The notes: generated from the sequence alone by a model not told the origin. Shown: positions 16,132 through 25,020, numbered from the stretch's first letter. The stretch is DNA of 64,000 bases from Flavobacteriaceae bacterium (GCA_021647885.1 JAKITV010000007.1:16758-80757); one strand, 5' to 3'. Made by a program: numbers and translations.

Positions 16132-16839
16132 ATGAAAAACATAATAATTGCAAGTACATCTACAATTCATGGTAGTGGGTTTTTAGAATATCTATTAGAA
16201 GATTTAATACAACATTTTAAAGGCACCAATTCTATTTTATTTATTCCTTATGCTAGACCAAGTGGAATATCTCATGAAGCTTATACCAAAAAAACCCAAA
16301 TTGCATTTTCTAAAATTGGGAAAACAGTAAAAGGAATACATGAATTTAATGATCCTATAAAAGCTGTTGAAGATGCAAAAGGAATATTTATTGGTGGTGG
16401 CAATACCTTTGTTTTGGTAAACCAATTGTATAAACATAATCTTATCACTACACTCCAAGATGCTGTAAAAAAAGGAACTCCATATCTTGGTACAAGTGCA
16501 GGGAGCAATATTTGCGGTCTTACCTTATGTACTACAAACGATATGCCTATTGTATATCCACCTAGTTTTAAAACTTTGTCTTTAGTGCCTTTTAATATAA
16601 ATCCCCATTATTTAGATCCCGATCCAACAAGTAAACATATGGGAGAAACACGAGAAACACGCATACAAGAATTTCATAATTTTAACACACAACCAGTTGT
16701 TGGCTTAAGAGAAGGGAGTTATTTACACGTTTTTAATAATGATATTTTGCTTAAAGGAGAGCTAACTGCACGTGTATTTGAATACAATAAAACACCTTAT
16801 GAAATTGAACCTAATTCAGCTTTAAATACTTTAAAATAG
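16132..16839 (+). CDS. pepE: dipeptidase E (S51 family)
   Basis: A 235-residue serine peptidase that cleaves Asp-Xaa dipeptides in the cytoplasm. The nucleophile is in GTSAGSNI near residue 122, with GGGNTFVLVNQLY near 88 and INPHYLDPDP near 161 (catalytic His region), matching the PepE layout. No signal peptide. It stands alone, convergent with a GNAT gene 12 bp downstream. Confidence 0.92.
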   Translation: MKNIIIASTSTIHGSGFLEYLLEDLIQHFKGTNSILFIPYARPSGISHEAYTKKTQIAFSKIGKTVKGIHEFNDPIKAVEDAKGIFIGGGNTFVLVNQLYKHNLITTLQDAVKKGTPYLGTSAGSNICGLTLCTTNDMPIVYPPSFKTLSLVPFNINPHYLDPDPTSKHMGETRETRIQEFHNFNTQPVVGLREGSYLHVFNNDILLKGELTARVFEYNKTPYEIEPNSALNTLK

Positions 16840-16851
16840 AAATTTTAAAAA

Positions 16852-17277
16852 TTATAGTTTCTTGAAAAAATGATATCCTAAAATTTCGAATCCTTCATTA
16901 TAATAAAATTTATGTGAAGGATAATTTTGAACATAAGTATTTAACTCTACCGATTTACATCCTCTTTGTTTTGCATAATCGTAAATCCATTTAAAAAACT
17001 GTTTTCCTAAACCTTTTCCTCTGTAACTATCATCAATATAAACGTGATCTACTTCTATGCTTTTTCCTGAATAGTGACGTGTACAAAACCACATTCCTGA
17101 AATACCTATTAATTTTTCTCCATCAAAAATGCCTGCACACTCATAATTTTGAGTTACCATTTCTGCAAATCGCTGCTTTAAAATAGCTTCAGACTGTTTA
17201 TTATCATTAAGCTTTTGAACTAATGGAATAATACTGTTAATATTATTGTTTTCAATTATTCTAAAAGTATAAGACAT
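16852..17277 (-). CDS. GNAT-family N-acetyltransferase
   Basis: A 141-residue acetyl-CoA-dependent acyltransferase when started at MSYTFRIIENN (ATG at 17277); the ORF track adds 27 implausible residues. Motif A is clear: VDHVYIDDSYRGKGLGKQFFKW, with motif B around KFYYNEGFEILGYHFFKKL at the C-terminus. GMWFCTRHYSGKSIEV is a family-typical strand. Its substrate cannot be predicted. A long AT-rich leader separates it from the divergent M48 gene. Confidence 0.88.
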   Translation of the reverse strand: MSYTFRIIENNNINSIIPLVQKLNDNKQSEAILKQRFAEMVTQNYECAGIFDGEKLIGISGMWFCTRHYSGKSIEVDHVYIDDSYRGKGLGKQFFKWIYDYAKQRGCKSVELNTYVQNYPSHKFYYNEGFEILGYHFFKKL

Positions 17278-17431
17278 CTGTAAAATTTTAAAATTCAATA
17301 TTTGCAAATTAATGCAAAAAGTATCTTTTATAAAAACAAGTGTCCATTTAACTAACAAAAGACTCTGTTTATACTATTCTTATAAATTTTTATAACAAAC
17401 TTTTGTATTTTTAATACTACAAAATTAATGC

Positions 17432-18223
17432 ATGAGAAGAGGGAGTAATAAAGTTAGATTATTAATAGGTGCAGCAATAATTCTTTTTGCAGTTATAAAA
17501 TACTGCTCTAGTGCAGAGACAAATCCATATACAGGGAAAGAACAGCATATTACAATTACTGAAGATCAAGAAATTGCTATTGGATTGCAGAGTGCTCCAT
17601 ATATGGCACAGCAATATGGTGGTTTATATCCAGATGAGAGTTATCAATATTTTGTTGACCAGATTGGGCAAAGATTGGTTGAAAATAGTATTGCCAAAAA
17701 AACAGGTTACAAGTATGACTTTCATTTATTAGCAGATGCAAAAACTATAAATGCTTTTGCATTACCTGGTGGGCAAATATTTATTACTTATGCTCTTTTT
17801 TCAAAATTGGTAGATGAAAATGGCAGATTAGATAAAGACAAAGTCGCTGGAGTATTAGGTCATGAAATTGGTCATGTGGTAGGACGGCATTCGGCAGATA
17901 GAATGTCAAAACAAGGATTAACTCAAGGTATACTAAGTGGTGTTGCTGTTGGATTTGACCCAAGTACCGCTCAAGGTGCAGCAGCAATTGCTAATGTTAT
18001 AAACATGAAGTATGGTAGAGAGGATGAACTGGAGAGTGACGATCTTGGAATACGATTTATGATTAACGCTGGATACAATGCCGAAGAAATGATTAGTGTA
18101 ATGCAAATTTTAAAAACTGCAGCAGGATCAAATCGAGCACCAGAATTTCAAAGCACACATCCGGATCCAGAAAATAGAATAGAAAAAATTAAAGAAGCTA
18201 TTGAAAAGTATAAAAACTTATAG
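17432..18223 (+). CDS. M48-family zinc metallopeptidase
   Basis: A 263-residue membrane-anchored or exported protease. An N-terminal hydrophobic helix (residues 9-24) ends at KYCSS, where the Cys could be a lipobox. The zinc site HEIGHVVGRH is near residue 146 and the third ligand is in ELESDDLGIRFM near 200. The C-terminus STHPDPENRIEKIKE matches BepA/LoiP-type M48C quality-control peptidases of the envelope. A strong terminator follows 28 bp after the stop, so it is monocistronic. Confidence 0.92.
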   Translation: MRRGSNKVRLLIGAAIILFAVIKYCSSAETNPYTGKEQHITITEDQEIAIGLQSAPYMAQQYGGLYPDESYQYFVDQIGQRLVENSIAKKTGYKYDFHLLADAKTINAFALPGGQIFITYALFSKLVDENGRLDKDKVAGVLGHEIGHVVGRHSADRMSKQGLTQGILSGVAVGFDPSTAQGAAAIANVINMKYGREDELESDDLGIRFMINAGYNAEEMISVMQILKTAAGSNRAPEFQSTHPDPENRIEKIKEAIEKYKNL

Positions 18224-18250
18224 CTTAATTTTACAACATATTCATTTGTA

Positions 18251-18280
18251 AATCCTGCTGTTTAGCAGGATTTTGTTTTT
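18251..18280 (+). terminator. Rho-independent terminator of the M48 gene
   Basis: Perfect 9-bp stem, AATCCTGCT paired with AGCAGGATT around GTTT, followed by TTGTTTTT. It ends where the gpmI -7 box begins. Confidence 0.88.
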
Positions 18281-18287
18281 ATCTTTG
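18280..18287 (+). promoter_or_regulatory. -7 promoter box for gpmI
   Basis: TATCTTTG fits TAnnTTTG and ends 16 nt before the ATG at 18304. It directly abuts the terminator of the upstream gene. Confidence 0.5.
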
Positions 18288-18303
18288 AATATAATTTTAA
18301 CCT

Positions 18304-19824
18304 ATGAACAAAAAAGTCATCTTAATGATCCTTGATGGTTGGGGGAAATCTCCTAATCCCAAAGTCTCTGCAATAGATTATGCCAACACGCCTTTTATAG
18401 ATTCACTTTACACAAATTATCCTAATGCATCTTTAAGAACAGACGGTTTACATGTTGGTTTGCCAGAAGGACAAATGGGAAACAGCGAAGTTGGACACAT
18501 GAATCTTGGTGCAGGCAGAATTGTATATCAAGACTTGGTAAAAGTAAATTTGGCTGTTGAAAATAAAACTTTAGCTCATGAGCAAGTTTTAGTAGATGCA
18601 TTTAACTATGCCAAAAACAACAACAAAAATGTTCATTTTTTAGGCTTGTTAAGCGATGGTGGTGTGCATTCACATATTAATCATTTATTCGGATTGTTAG
18701 ATGCTGCTAATAATTTTGGTTTGCCTAATTTTTTTGTTCATGCGTTTACAGATGGTCGTGATGTGGATCCTAAATCTGGATTTGGTTTTATTACAGAACT
18801 TGAAGAACACCTAAAAAACACCAACGGCAAACTTGCTACAATTACAGGTCGCTACTATGCTATGGATAGAGATAACCGTTGGGAACGTATTAAATTAGCT
18901 TATGATGCTTTGGTAAATGGTAAAGGCGAAAAATCTACCAATGCTACTGCATCCATTCAAAAAAGTTATGATGATAATATTACTGACGAATTCATCAAAC
19001 CAATTGTAATGGTAAATAAAAACAATCAGCCTATAGCAACTATTAAGGATGATGATGTGGTTATCTTTTTTAATTTCAGAACAGATCGTGGCAGACAACT
19101 CACTCAAGTATTAACTCAAAAAGATTTTCATGAGCAAAATATGCATAAACTGAATTTATACTATGTAACCATGACCAATTATGATGATGCTTTTGAAGGT
19201 ATCAATATAATTTTCAAAAAAGAAAATCTTTCTGATACTTTAGGCGAAGTTTTAGAAAAACACAATAAGAACCAAATTCGTATTGCTGAAACCGAAAAAT
19301 ATCCTCACGTTACTTTTTTCTTTTCAGGAGGACGTGAAACACCTTTTATTGGTGAAACCCGAATTTTACGAAACTCTCCTAAAGTTGCAACTTACGATCT
19401 AAAACCAGAAATGAGTGCTTTCGAATTACGTGATGCACTTATTCCTGAACTTCAAAAAGGCAAAGTGGATTTTGTGTGTCTTAACTTTGCCAATGGCGAT
19501 ATGGTTGGACATACTGGAGTTATGGAAGCTGCCATAAAAGCATGTGAAGCAGTTGATAAATGTGTAAAAGATGTTGTAACAACTGCTCTAGAAAACAATT
19601 ACACTACTATTCTTATTGCAGATCATGGCAACTGTGAAACCATGATAAATCCAGATGGTTCACCCAATACAGCACACACCACAAATCCAGTACCAATTAT
19701 TTTAATCGATAAAGATTTAAAATCAATACATAATGGTATTTTAGGAGATATTGCACCTACAATTCTTAAACTTATGGGAATAGAACAACCTAAAGCAATG
19801 ACCCAAAATTCTTTGTTAGATTAA
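18304..19824 (+). CDS. gpmI: 2,3-bisphosphoglycerate-independent phosphoglycerate mutase
   Basis: Two-metal (Mn) enzyme interconverting 3- and 2-phosphoglycerate in glycolysis and gluconeogenesis. 506 residues, the standard length. MILDGWG near the N-terminus starts the metal site; the phosphoserine motif is MGNSEVGHMNLGAGR near residue 60; TDGRDVDP near 146, NFRTDRGRQLT near 256, and NFANGDMVGHTG and IADHGNCETM near 390-440 supply substrate and metal ligands. It has its own promoter box and may be co-transcribed with the small HAD-like gene 45 bp downstream. Confidence 0.97.
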   Translation: MNKKVILMILDGWGKSPNPKVSAIDYANTPFIDSLYTNYPNASLRTDGLHVGLPEGQMGNSEVGHMNLGAGRIVYQDLVKVNLAVENKTLAHEQVLVDAFNYAKNNNKNVHFLGLLSDGGVHSHINHLFGLLDAANNFGLPNFFVHAFTDGRDVDPKSGFGFITELEEHLKNTNGKLATITGRYYAMDRDNRWERIKLAYDALVNGKGEKSTNATASIQKSYDDNITDEFIKPIVMVNKNNQPIATIKDDDVVIFFNFRTDRGRQLTQVLTQKDFHEQNMHKLNLYYVTMTNYDDAFEGINIIFKKENLSDTLGEVLEKHNKNQIRIAETEKYPHVTFFFSGGRETPFIGETRILRNSPKVATYDLKPEMSAFELRDALIPELQKGKVDFVCLNFANGDMVGHTGVMEAAIKACEAVDKCVKDVVTTALENNYTTILIADHGNCETMINPDGSPNTAHTTNPVPIILIDKDLKSIHNGILGDIAPTILKLMGIEQPKAMTQNSLLD

Positions 19825-19869
19825 AAAAATGTAGATATATTGTACATCTATAAGCATTAAAATGAATTT

Positions 19870-20280
19870 ATGAATTTTCACGACAAATTAATTATTGCTG
19901 TTGACTTTGATGGCACCATTGTAGAGGATGAATATCCAGACATTGGTAAGCCTAGGATTTTTGCATTTGAAACCTTAAAAAAACTACAGGAAAATGGGCA
20001 TCGATTAATTTTATGGACTTACAGAAGCGGAATTAGGTTAAGTGAAGCTGTTGCCTTTTGTAAGAAAAATGGTATTGAGTTTTATGCTGTAAACAAAAGC
20101 TTTGAAGAAGAACAATTCGATTATTCTAAAAGTAGAAAAATTTATGCCGATTTATTTATAGACGATAGAAATATTGGAGGGGTTTTAGGTTGGGGAGAAA
20201 TCTATCAAATGATTACCAACGAAATCCCAAATATGAATGTCCAAAAAAAGAAAAAAGGATTCTTCGGTCTTTTTAAATAA
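19870..20280 (+). CDS. HAD-like phosphatase of the BT0820 type
   Basis: A 136-residue protein with the HAD motif I DFDGTIVE near residue 12, motif II ILWTYRSG near 46 and a motif IV-like DLFIDDRNIGG near 95. It lacks a large cap domain, as in the small Bacteroidota BT_0820-type proteins of unresolved substrate. A basic tail (KKKKGFFGLFK) ends it. It follows gpmI by 45 bp, probably in the same transcript, and stops 2 bp from the convergent acetyl-CoA hydrolase gene. Confidence 0.85.
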   Translation: MNFHDKLIIAVDFDGTIVEDEYPDIGKPRIFAFETLKKLQENGHRLILWTYRSGIRLSEAVAFCKKNGIEFYAVNKSFEEEQFDYSKSRKIYADLFIDDRNIGGVLGWGEIYQMITNEIPNMNVQKKKKGFFGLFK

Positions 20281-20282
20281 TC

Positions 20283-21554
20283 TTAACTTCGTATTAAATT
20301 AAAATATTCTTTATCTATAATCCCTCTATGGTCTGGATGTGCAATATTTACTAAAGCTTTTACACGTTCTTTTATGGTTTTTCCATATAAATTAGCAATA
20401 CCATATTCGGTTATAACATAATGTACGTGTGCCCTTGTTGTTACCACTCCTGCACCTGGTTTTAAACTTGGTACAATCCTGCTAATCCCATTTTTAGTTA
20501 CAGATGGCAACGCAATTATGGCTTTCCCACCTTCACTTAAAGACGCACCACGAATAAAATCCATTTGTCCTCCAACTCCAGAATACAATCGTGTACCTAT
20601 AGAATCTGCACAAACCTGCCCTGTTAAATCAACTTCTATTGCTGAATTAATTGATACCATTCTTGGGTTTTGCTTTATAACAGACACATCATTTACATAG
20701 TCTGATTCACGCATTTCCACAAATGGATTGTCATCTACATAATCGTAAAGTCGTTTCGAACCCATTAAAAAGGTAGCCAAAGCTCTTCCTTTATTTACAC
20801 CTTTGTAGTTGCTGTTTATAACATCTTTTAATATTAAATCTATAACACCATCCGAAAACATCTCGGTATGTAAACCTAAATCTTTATGATTAGTAAGACG
20901 TGAAAGCACAGCGTTAGGAATTGTACCAATTCCCATTTGCAATGTGCTTTTATCTTCAATTAAACTCGCAACATAATCACCAATTTTGCTTTCTGTTTCG
21001 GTAGGTTCAGGCATGAGATGAACAGGCAAAGGCTCATCACATTCTACAAACAAATCTATTTCAGAAACATGGATTATTCCGTCACCATGAGTTCTAGGCA
21101 TTTGTTTATTTACTTGTGCTATTACATAATTTGCATTATCAATAGCAGCAAGAGTAGCCTCAACAGATACTCCTAATGAACAATAACCGTGTTTGTCTGG
21201 TACTGAAACATGAATTAATACAACATCTAAATCAACTATATTTCTTTTAAAAAGCAAAGGTACTTCACTCAAAAAAACCGGAGTATAAGAACCATTACCA
21301 GCTTTTAGAGTGTGTCTTACATTTTTTCCAATAAAAAAAGAATTAACATGAAAACTGTCTATAAACTCTGGATTCGCATAAGGTGCTTCACCTTCGGTAT
21401 GTAATTGACATATTTCAACATTTCTAAGCTCTTCATGTCTTGCAGACATTGCTTTTACTAAAACCTGTGGTGCAGCTGCAGCTGCCTGAATATAAACCCT
21501 ATTATTCGATTTTATTACTTTTACAGCATCTTCTGCACTTACCGCTTTATACAT
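20283..21554 (-). CDS. acetyl-CoA hydrolase/transferase family protein
   Basis: A 423-residue class I CoA-transferase homologue related to 4-hydroxybutyrate CoA-transferase and acetyl-CoA hydrolase. IQAAAAAPQVLVKAM near residue 22, MGIGTIPNAVLSRL near 202, MGSKRLYDYVDDNPFVEMRESDYVND near 264 (the last part following the catalytic Glu region), and GVGGQMDFIRGASLSEGGKAIIALPS near 324 are all present. It transfers CoA between carboxylic acids; the partner acids are not readable from sequence. It has its own promoter box, and the opposite gene ends 2 bp away. Confidence 0.9.
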   Translation of the reverse strand: MYKAVSAEDAVKVIKSNNRVYIQAAAAAPQVLVKAMSARHEELRNVEICQLHTEGEAPYANPEFIDSFHVNSFFIGKNVRHTLKAGNGSYTPVFLSEVPLLFKRNIVDLDVVLIHVSVPDKHGYCSLGVSVEATLAAIDNANYVIAQVNKQMPRTHGDGIIHVSEIDLFVECDEPLPVHLMPEPTETESKIGDYVASLIEDKSTLQMGIGTIPNAVLSRLTNHKDLGLHTEMFSDGVIDLILKDVINSNYKGVNKGRALATFLMGSKRLYDYVDDNPFVEMRESDYVNDVSVIKQNPRMVSINSAIEVDLTGQVCADSIGTRLYSGVGGQMDFIRGASLSEGGKAIIALPSVTKNGISRIVPSLKPGAGVVTTRAHVHYVITEYGIANLYGKTIKERVKALVNIAHPDHRGIIDKEYFNLIRS

Positions 21555-21573
21555 AAATTTTCATTTTAGACTA

Positions 21574-21581
21574 CAAAATTA
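21574..21581 (-). promoter_or_regulatory. -7 promoter box for the CoA-transferase gene
   Basis: On the minus strand this reads TAATTTTG, a match to TAnnTTTG, 19 nt upstream of the ATG at 21554. Confidence 0.45.
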
Positions 21582-21652
21582 TAAAAAAACAAACTATAAA
21601 AAACTATCAAAAGTCATATTCCAATAAAAATTAACACAAGCTTAATTTTGAT

Positions 21653-21660
21653 TATCTTTG
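21653..21660 (+). promoter_or_regulatory. -7 promoter box for map
   Basis: TATCTTTG fits TAnnTTTG and ends 16 nt before the start at 21677. Confidence 0.5.
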
Positions 21661-21676
21661 CCAATATTTTTTATGG

Positions 21677-22495
21677 ATGATTATAGTTAAAACCAAAGAA
21701 GAAATAGAGTTAATGCGCGAAAGTGCTTTAGTGGTTTCCAAAACTTTAGGCATAATTGCAAAAGAAGTAAAACCAGGCGTTAGCACTTTGCAATTAGATA
21801 AAATTGCCGAAGAATGTATAAGAGATCAAGGTGCAGTTCCAGGATTTTTAGGATTGTATGATTTCCCTAATACATTGTGTATGAGTCCGAACTCACAAGT
21901 AGTTCATGGTATTCCTAATAAAGAACCTTTAATTGAAGGTGATATTATATCAATTGATTGTGGTGCAATTAAAAATGGTTTTTATGGCGATCATGCTTAT
22001 ACGTTTGCTATAGGTGAAATAGATACAGAAACTGAAAAATTATTGCAGATAACCAAAGAGTCTTTATACGTTGGAATTAGAGAATTTAAATTAAATAATC
22101 GTGTTGGCGATGTTGGCTTTGCCATTCAACAGTATTGTGAAGCTCATGGTTATGGTGTGGTTCGCGAATTGGTTGGTCATGGCTTAGGACGTAAAATGCA
22201 CGAAGATCCCGAAATGCCAAATTATGGAAAACGAGGACGTGGCAAGAAATTTATTGAAGGTATGGTTGTCGCCATCGAGCCAATGATAAATATGGGAACT
22301 CATCGTATTAAACAACATAAAGACGGTTGGACAATTACAACACAAGACAATAAACCTTCTGCACATTTTGAGCATGATGTCGCTTTAGTAAATGGTAAAC
22401 CCGAATTGCTTTCAACATTTGCTTATATTTATGAAGCTTTAGGGATTGTGAGTGATGAGGAAGATGAGTTTAGACAAAAAACTTTCGTTTTATAA
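21677..22495 (+). CDS. map: type I methionine aminopeptidase
   Basis: Removes the initiator Met from nascent proteins. 272 residues with the five metal ligands: Asp in SIDCGAIKNGFYGDHAY near residues 93-103, His in GHGLGRKMHEDP near 170, Glu in VVAIEPMINMG near 200, and Glu in the AHFEHDVALV region near 233. A start at MIIVKTKEEIELMRESA is normal for the family. It has its own promoter box; behind it begins repeat DNA linked to the GxxExxY gene. Confidence 0.95.
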   Translation: MIIVKTKEEIELMRESALVVSKTLGIIAKEVKPGVSTLQLDKIAEECIRDQGAVPGFLGLYDFPNTLCMSPNSQVVHGIPNKEPLIEGDIISIDCGAIKNGFYGDHAYTFAIGEIDTETEKLLQITKESLYVGIREFKLNNRVGDVGFAIQQYCEAHGYGVVRELVGHGLGRKMHEDPEMPNYGKRGRGKKFIEGMVVAIEPMINMGTHRIKQHKDGWTITTQDNKPSAHFEHDVALVNGKPELLSTFAYIYEALGIVSDEEDEFRQKTFVL

Positions 22496-22500
22496 CTGTT

Positions 22501-22660
22501 TCGCAGAGATTCACAGAGAAACACAAAGCTTCACAGAGAAAAAAATACTAAATTGACTGAAAATTTATGAAGACATATTACAATTTATTATAGCACTTTA
22601 ATGAATCACAAACTGCTTTGTGAATCTCTGCGAAAAAGTCTGCGTATCTTTGTGAAATAA
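22501..22660. repeat. inverted repeat and left direct repeat of the GxxExxY unit
   Basis: TCGCAGAGATTCACA (22501-22515) and its exact complement TGTGAATCTCTGCGA (22619-22633) enclose about 100 bp. The segment 22620-22660 also matches, at roughly three quarters identity, a direct copy at 23107-23146 on the other side of the GxxExxY gene. The motif CTCTGTG/CTCTGCG recurs throughout. Confidence 0.8.
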
Positions 22661-22708
22661 CAAAATTCCTTAATCAAGCTTTTACTTAAAAACTATTATA
22701 CAGAGAAA

Positions 22709-23092
22709 ATGGATAATAAACTAACTGAAAAAATTATTGGAGCTGCAATTGAAGTACATCGTACTCTTGGGCCTGGCTTGTTAGAATCTGCGTATCAAGA
22801 ATGTTTACTTTTTGAGTTAACATCAAAAGGATTTAAAGTTGAAAAAGAATTAGCATTACCAATAGTATATAAAGACATCAAATTAGACCATGGTTATAGA
22901 ATTGATTTGCTAGTAGAAGATCAAATTGTTATTGAACTGAAAACTGTTGAATATCTTACAGACGTTCATACTGCTCAAATTCTTACTTATTTAAAATTAG
23001 GAAACTATCCTTTGGGTTTACTAATTAACTTTCATACTACTTTATTAAAAAATGGTTTAAAAAGATATATCAACAATGTCAAAAAAAAGTAA
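22709..23092 (+). CDS. GxxExxY-family PD-(D/E)XK-like protein
   Basis: A 127-residue protein. The name-giving motif appears as GPGLLESAYQECL near residues 21-33, and the nuclease-like core is RIDLLVEDQIVIELKTVEYL near 63-82 (D-x(n)-ExK). The family belongs to the PD-(D/E)XK superfamily but its biological role is undefined; copies are scattered through Bacteroidota, cyanobacteria and others, often among repeats. Here it is bracketed by direct repeats and has no functional link to its neighbours, so it resembles a small repeat-associated insertion. Confidence 0.88.
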   Translation: MDNKLTEKIIGAAIEVHRTLGPGLLESAYQECLLFELTSKGFKVEKELALPIVYKDIKLDHGYRIDLLVEDQIVIELKTVEYLTDVHTAQILTYLKLGNYPLGLLINFHTTLLKNGLKRYINNVKKK

Positions 23093-23106
23093 AAAAATAA
23101 CTCTCA

Positions 23107-23146
23107 GTGAATCTCTGTGAGAACTCTGTGTAACTCTGTGTAATAA
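23107..23146. repeat. right direct repeat of the GxxExxY unit
   Basis: Starts GTGAATCTCTGTGAGAACTC and continues with CTCTGTGTAA twice. It aligns with 22620-22660 upstream of the gene and ends 2 nt before the TTG start of the methyltransferase gene. Confidence 0.8.
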
Positions 23147-23148
23147 CC

Positions 23149-23913
23149 TTGAAAAAACTCTTCAAAATAATCCTAAATATTATTCCTAGACCTTTCTTAA
23201 TAAGGCTAAGTTATATTGCGCGACCCTTTTTATCCTTCCTATTAAAAGGAGATAGATTTACAGACCCAATTGATGGAAAATCATTCAGAAATTTTTTACC
23301 TTATGGTTATGGCAAACAACGTGATAACGCCTTATCACCTTCAACATTATCGTTAGAGCGCCATCGTTTGCTTTGGTTGTATTTAAAAAATGAAACTGTT
23401 TTCTTTTCTGCTAAAAAAAAGGTTCTTCATTTTGCTCCTGAACAAGCGTTTTATAAACGATTTAGAAAACTAAAAAATCTTGATTATACTACTACCGATT
23501 TATATTCTCCTTTAGCAGATGTAAAAGCAGATATTTGTGATTTACCATTTGGTGATAACGAATTTGACATCATTTTTTGCAATCATGTGTTAGAGCATAT
23601 TCCTGATGATACCAAAGCAATGCAAGAATTGTATCGTGTTTTAAAAGTTGGAGGAATGGGGATTTTTCAAATTCCGCAAGACTTATCTCGTGAAACTACT
23701 TTTGAAGACGATAGTATCATAGACAAAAAGGAACGTGCAAAAATCTTTGGACAGTACGATCATGTTCGAGTTTATGGTCGTGATTATTTTGACAAACTCA
23801 GAAGTATTGGCTTTAAGGTAGATGAGATTGATTATACTGCAATACTTTCAGTAGATGATATTACAAGATATTGTTTGGCAAAAGGCGAGATTATTCCTGT
23901 GTGTTATAAATAA
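23149..23913 (+). CDS. class I SAM-dependent methyltransferase
   Basis: A 254-residue protein starting at TTG (MKKLFKIILNIIPRPF). Residues 1-60 form a basic, hydrophobic lead-in, then SFRNFLPYGYG and the methyltransferase core: VLHFAPEQAF near 90, TTDLYSPLADVKADICDLPF near 115, FDIIFCNHVLEHIPDD near 143 (Methyltransf_11 type), and LKVGGMGIFQIP near 165. Substrate unknown; the family is often linked to lipid or polysaccharide methylation in flavobacteria. The TTG start overlaps the right repeat of the GxxExxY unit, so its original leader may have been replaced. Confidence 0.82.
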   Translation: MKKLFKIILNIIPRPFLIRLSYIARPFLSFLLKGDRFTDPIDGKSFRNFLPYGYGKQRDNALSPSTLSLERHRLLWLYLKNETVFFSAKKKVLHFAPEQAFYKRFRKLKNLDYTTTDLYSPLADVKADICDLPFGDNEFDIIFCNHVLEHIPDDTKAMQELYRVLKVGGMGIFQIPQDLSRETTFEDDSIIDKKERAKIFGQYDHVRVYGRDYFDKLRSIGFKVDEIDYTAILSVDDITRYCLAKGEIIPVCYK

Positions 23914-23919
23914 TTGTCT

Positions 23920-23987
23920 TTCCTGCGAAGGCAGGAATCTTTACCATTGAAACTGAATTGAAAATGGATTCCTGCCTTCGCAGGAAT
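23920..23987. repeat. pair of P3 palindromes in inverted orientation
   Basis: TTCCTGCGAAGGCAGGAA (23920-23937) and ATTCCTGCCTTCGCAGGAAT (23968-23987) are each palindromic and together form a larger inverted repeat around 30 bp. They fill the convergent junction between the methyltransferase and apbE genes. Other P3 copies: 43987-44039, 58293-58312 (inside a gene), 58891-58910. Confidence 0.9.
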
Positions 23988-23994
23988 GACAGAG

Positions 23995-24978
23995 TTACTC
24001 ATCAGGAAACCCATTTAAAGACAAAGTTTCCAATTCATTTTCTTCATTTTCAAAAATCAAAAACACTTTTAATTCTGAATGGTCTTTTAAAAAAACTTTA
24101 ATTTTCTCAATTCCCATAGCTTTAAAAGCTGTTGCATACGCATCTGCTGTCATGCAATCTTTTGCAATTACAGATATACTTAACAAATTTGTTTTACTAG
24201 GATAGCCTGTTTTAGTATCGATTATATGAGAATATCTATTACCATCTTCATCAATTTTAAACTTACGATACGTTCCTGATGTTGCCATAGCTTCATCTTG
24301 TAGTGTAATGGCTTTTAGTATAGATTGCTCTCCATCAAAATTCGGGTTTTCAACACCAATTTTCCAAGTAGATTGTTTTTCAAGATTTATACCTTTTGCT
24401 CGTATCTCTCCTCCAATTTCCACCAAATAGTTTTCTATATTTTGATGTTCTAAAAACTCGGCAATTACATCTACACCATAACCTTTGGCTATTGCATTAA
24501 AATCTAAAAAAGTTCCTTTAGGTTTATCGACGGAATTATTAATTAGGTTTACTTTATTTAAACCAACAAACTGCATTAAACTATCAATTTTTAAGCTATC
24601 TAAATTGGCTATTTTTTGGTCTGGTCCAAAATCCCAAGCGTTAACTAAAACACCAATAGTTGGATCGAAAGCGCCTTTTGTTTGCTTATAAATTTCCTGC
24701 GAAGCTTCTAAAACCTTTATAAAATGCTCATCTACTATTACTGCTTCATTTCTATTAAGTTTTGAAATATTTGAATTGACTTGATAGGTTGACATCGATG
24801 TATTAATCACATAAAACAAACTATCAAACTGAGTTTCAAAATTGAGATTGCTTTTAGAATAATATTGAACTGAATAAGATGTGCCAAAAACTAATCCATA
24901 AACTTTTGAATTCTTTATTTCTTGTTTATCCGAAACTAATAATAATGCGATGAGTATGAATGATAGCCTTTTTTTCAT
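23995..24978 (-). CDS. apbE: FAD:protein FMN transferase
   Basis: Attaches FMN covalently to threonine in NqrB and NqrC outside the cytoplasmic membrane. 327 residues: a signal peptide at 1-16 (lacking the usual lipobox Cys; ALLLVSDKQ), YGLVFGTSYSVQYYSK near 27, MSTYQVNSNISKLN near 58, LDFNAIAKGYGVDV near 152, VEIGGEIRAKG near 178 and ATSGTYRKF near 237, all ApbE hallmarks. It lies about 1 kb from nqrF and is read in the same direction, but is separated by DUF6090 sequences. The absent lipobox cysteine is unusual, since many ApbE proteins are lipoproteins. Confidence 0.92.
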   Translation of the reverse strand: MKKRLSFILIALLLVSDKQEIKNSKVYGLVFGTSYSVQYYSKSNLNFETQFDSLFYVINTSMSTYQVNSNISKLNRNEAVIVDEHFIKVLEASQEIYKQTKGAFDPTIGVLVNAWDFGPDQKIANLDSLKIDSLMQFVGLNKVNLINNSVDKPKGTFLDFNAIAKGYGVDVIAEFLEHQNIENYLVEIGGEIRAKGINLEKQSTWKIGVENPNFDGEQSILKAITLQDEAMATSGTYRKFKIDEDGNRYSHIIDTKTGYPSKTNLLSISVIAKDCMTADAYATAFKAMGIEKIKVFLKDHSELKVFLIFENEENELETLSLNGFPDE

Positions 24979-25012
24979 TTCTTAGTGTTCTGAAAGTGCA
25001 TTCTTTGCTGTG

Positions 25013-25020
25013 CAAAATTA
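25013..25020 (-). promoter_or_regulatory. -7 promoter box for apbE
   Basis: Reads TAATTTTG on the minus strand, 34 nt upstream of the apbE ATG at 24978. Confidence 0.45.
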
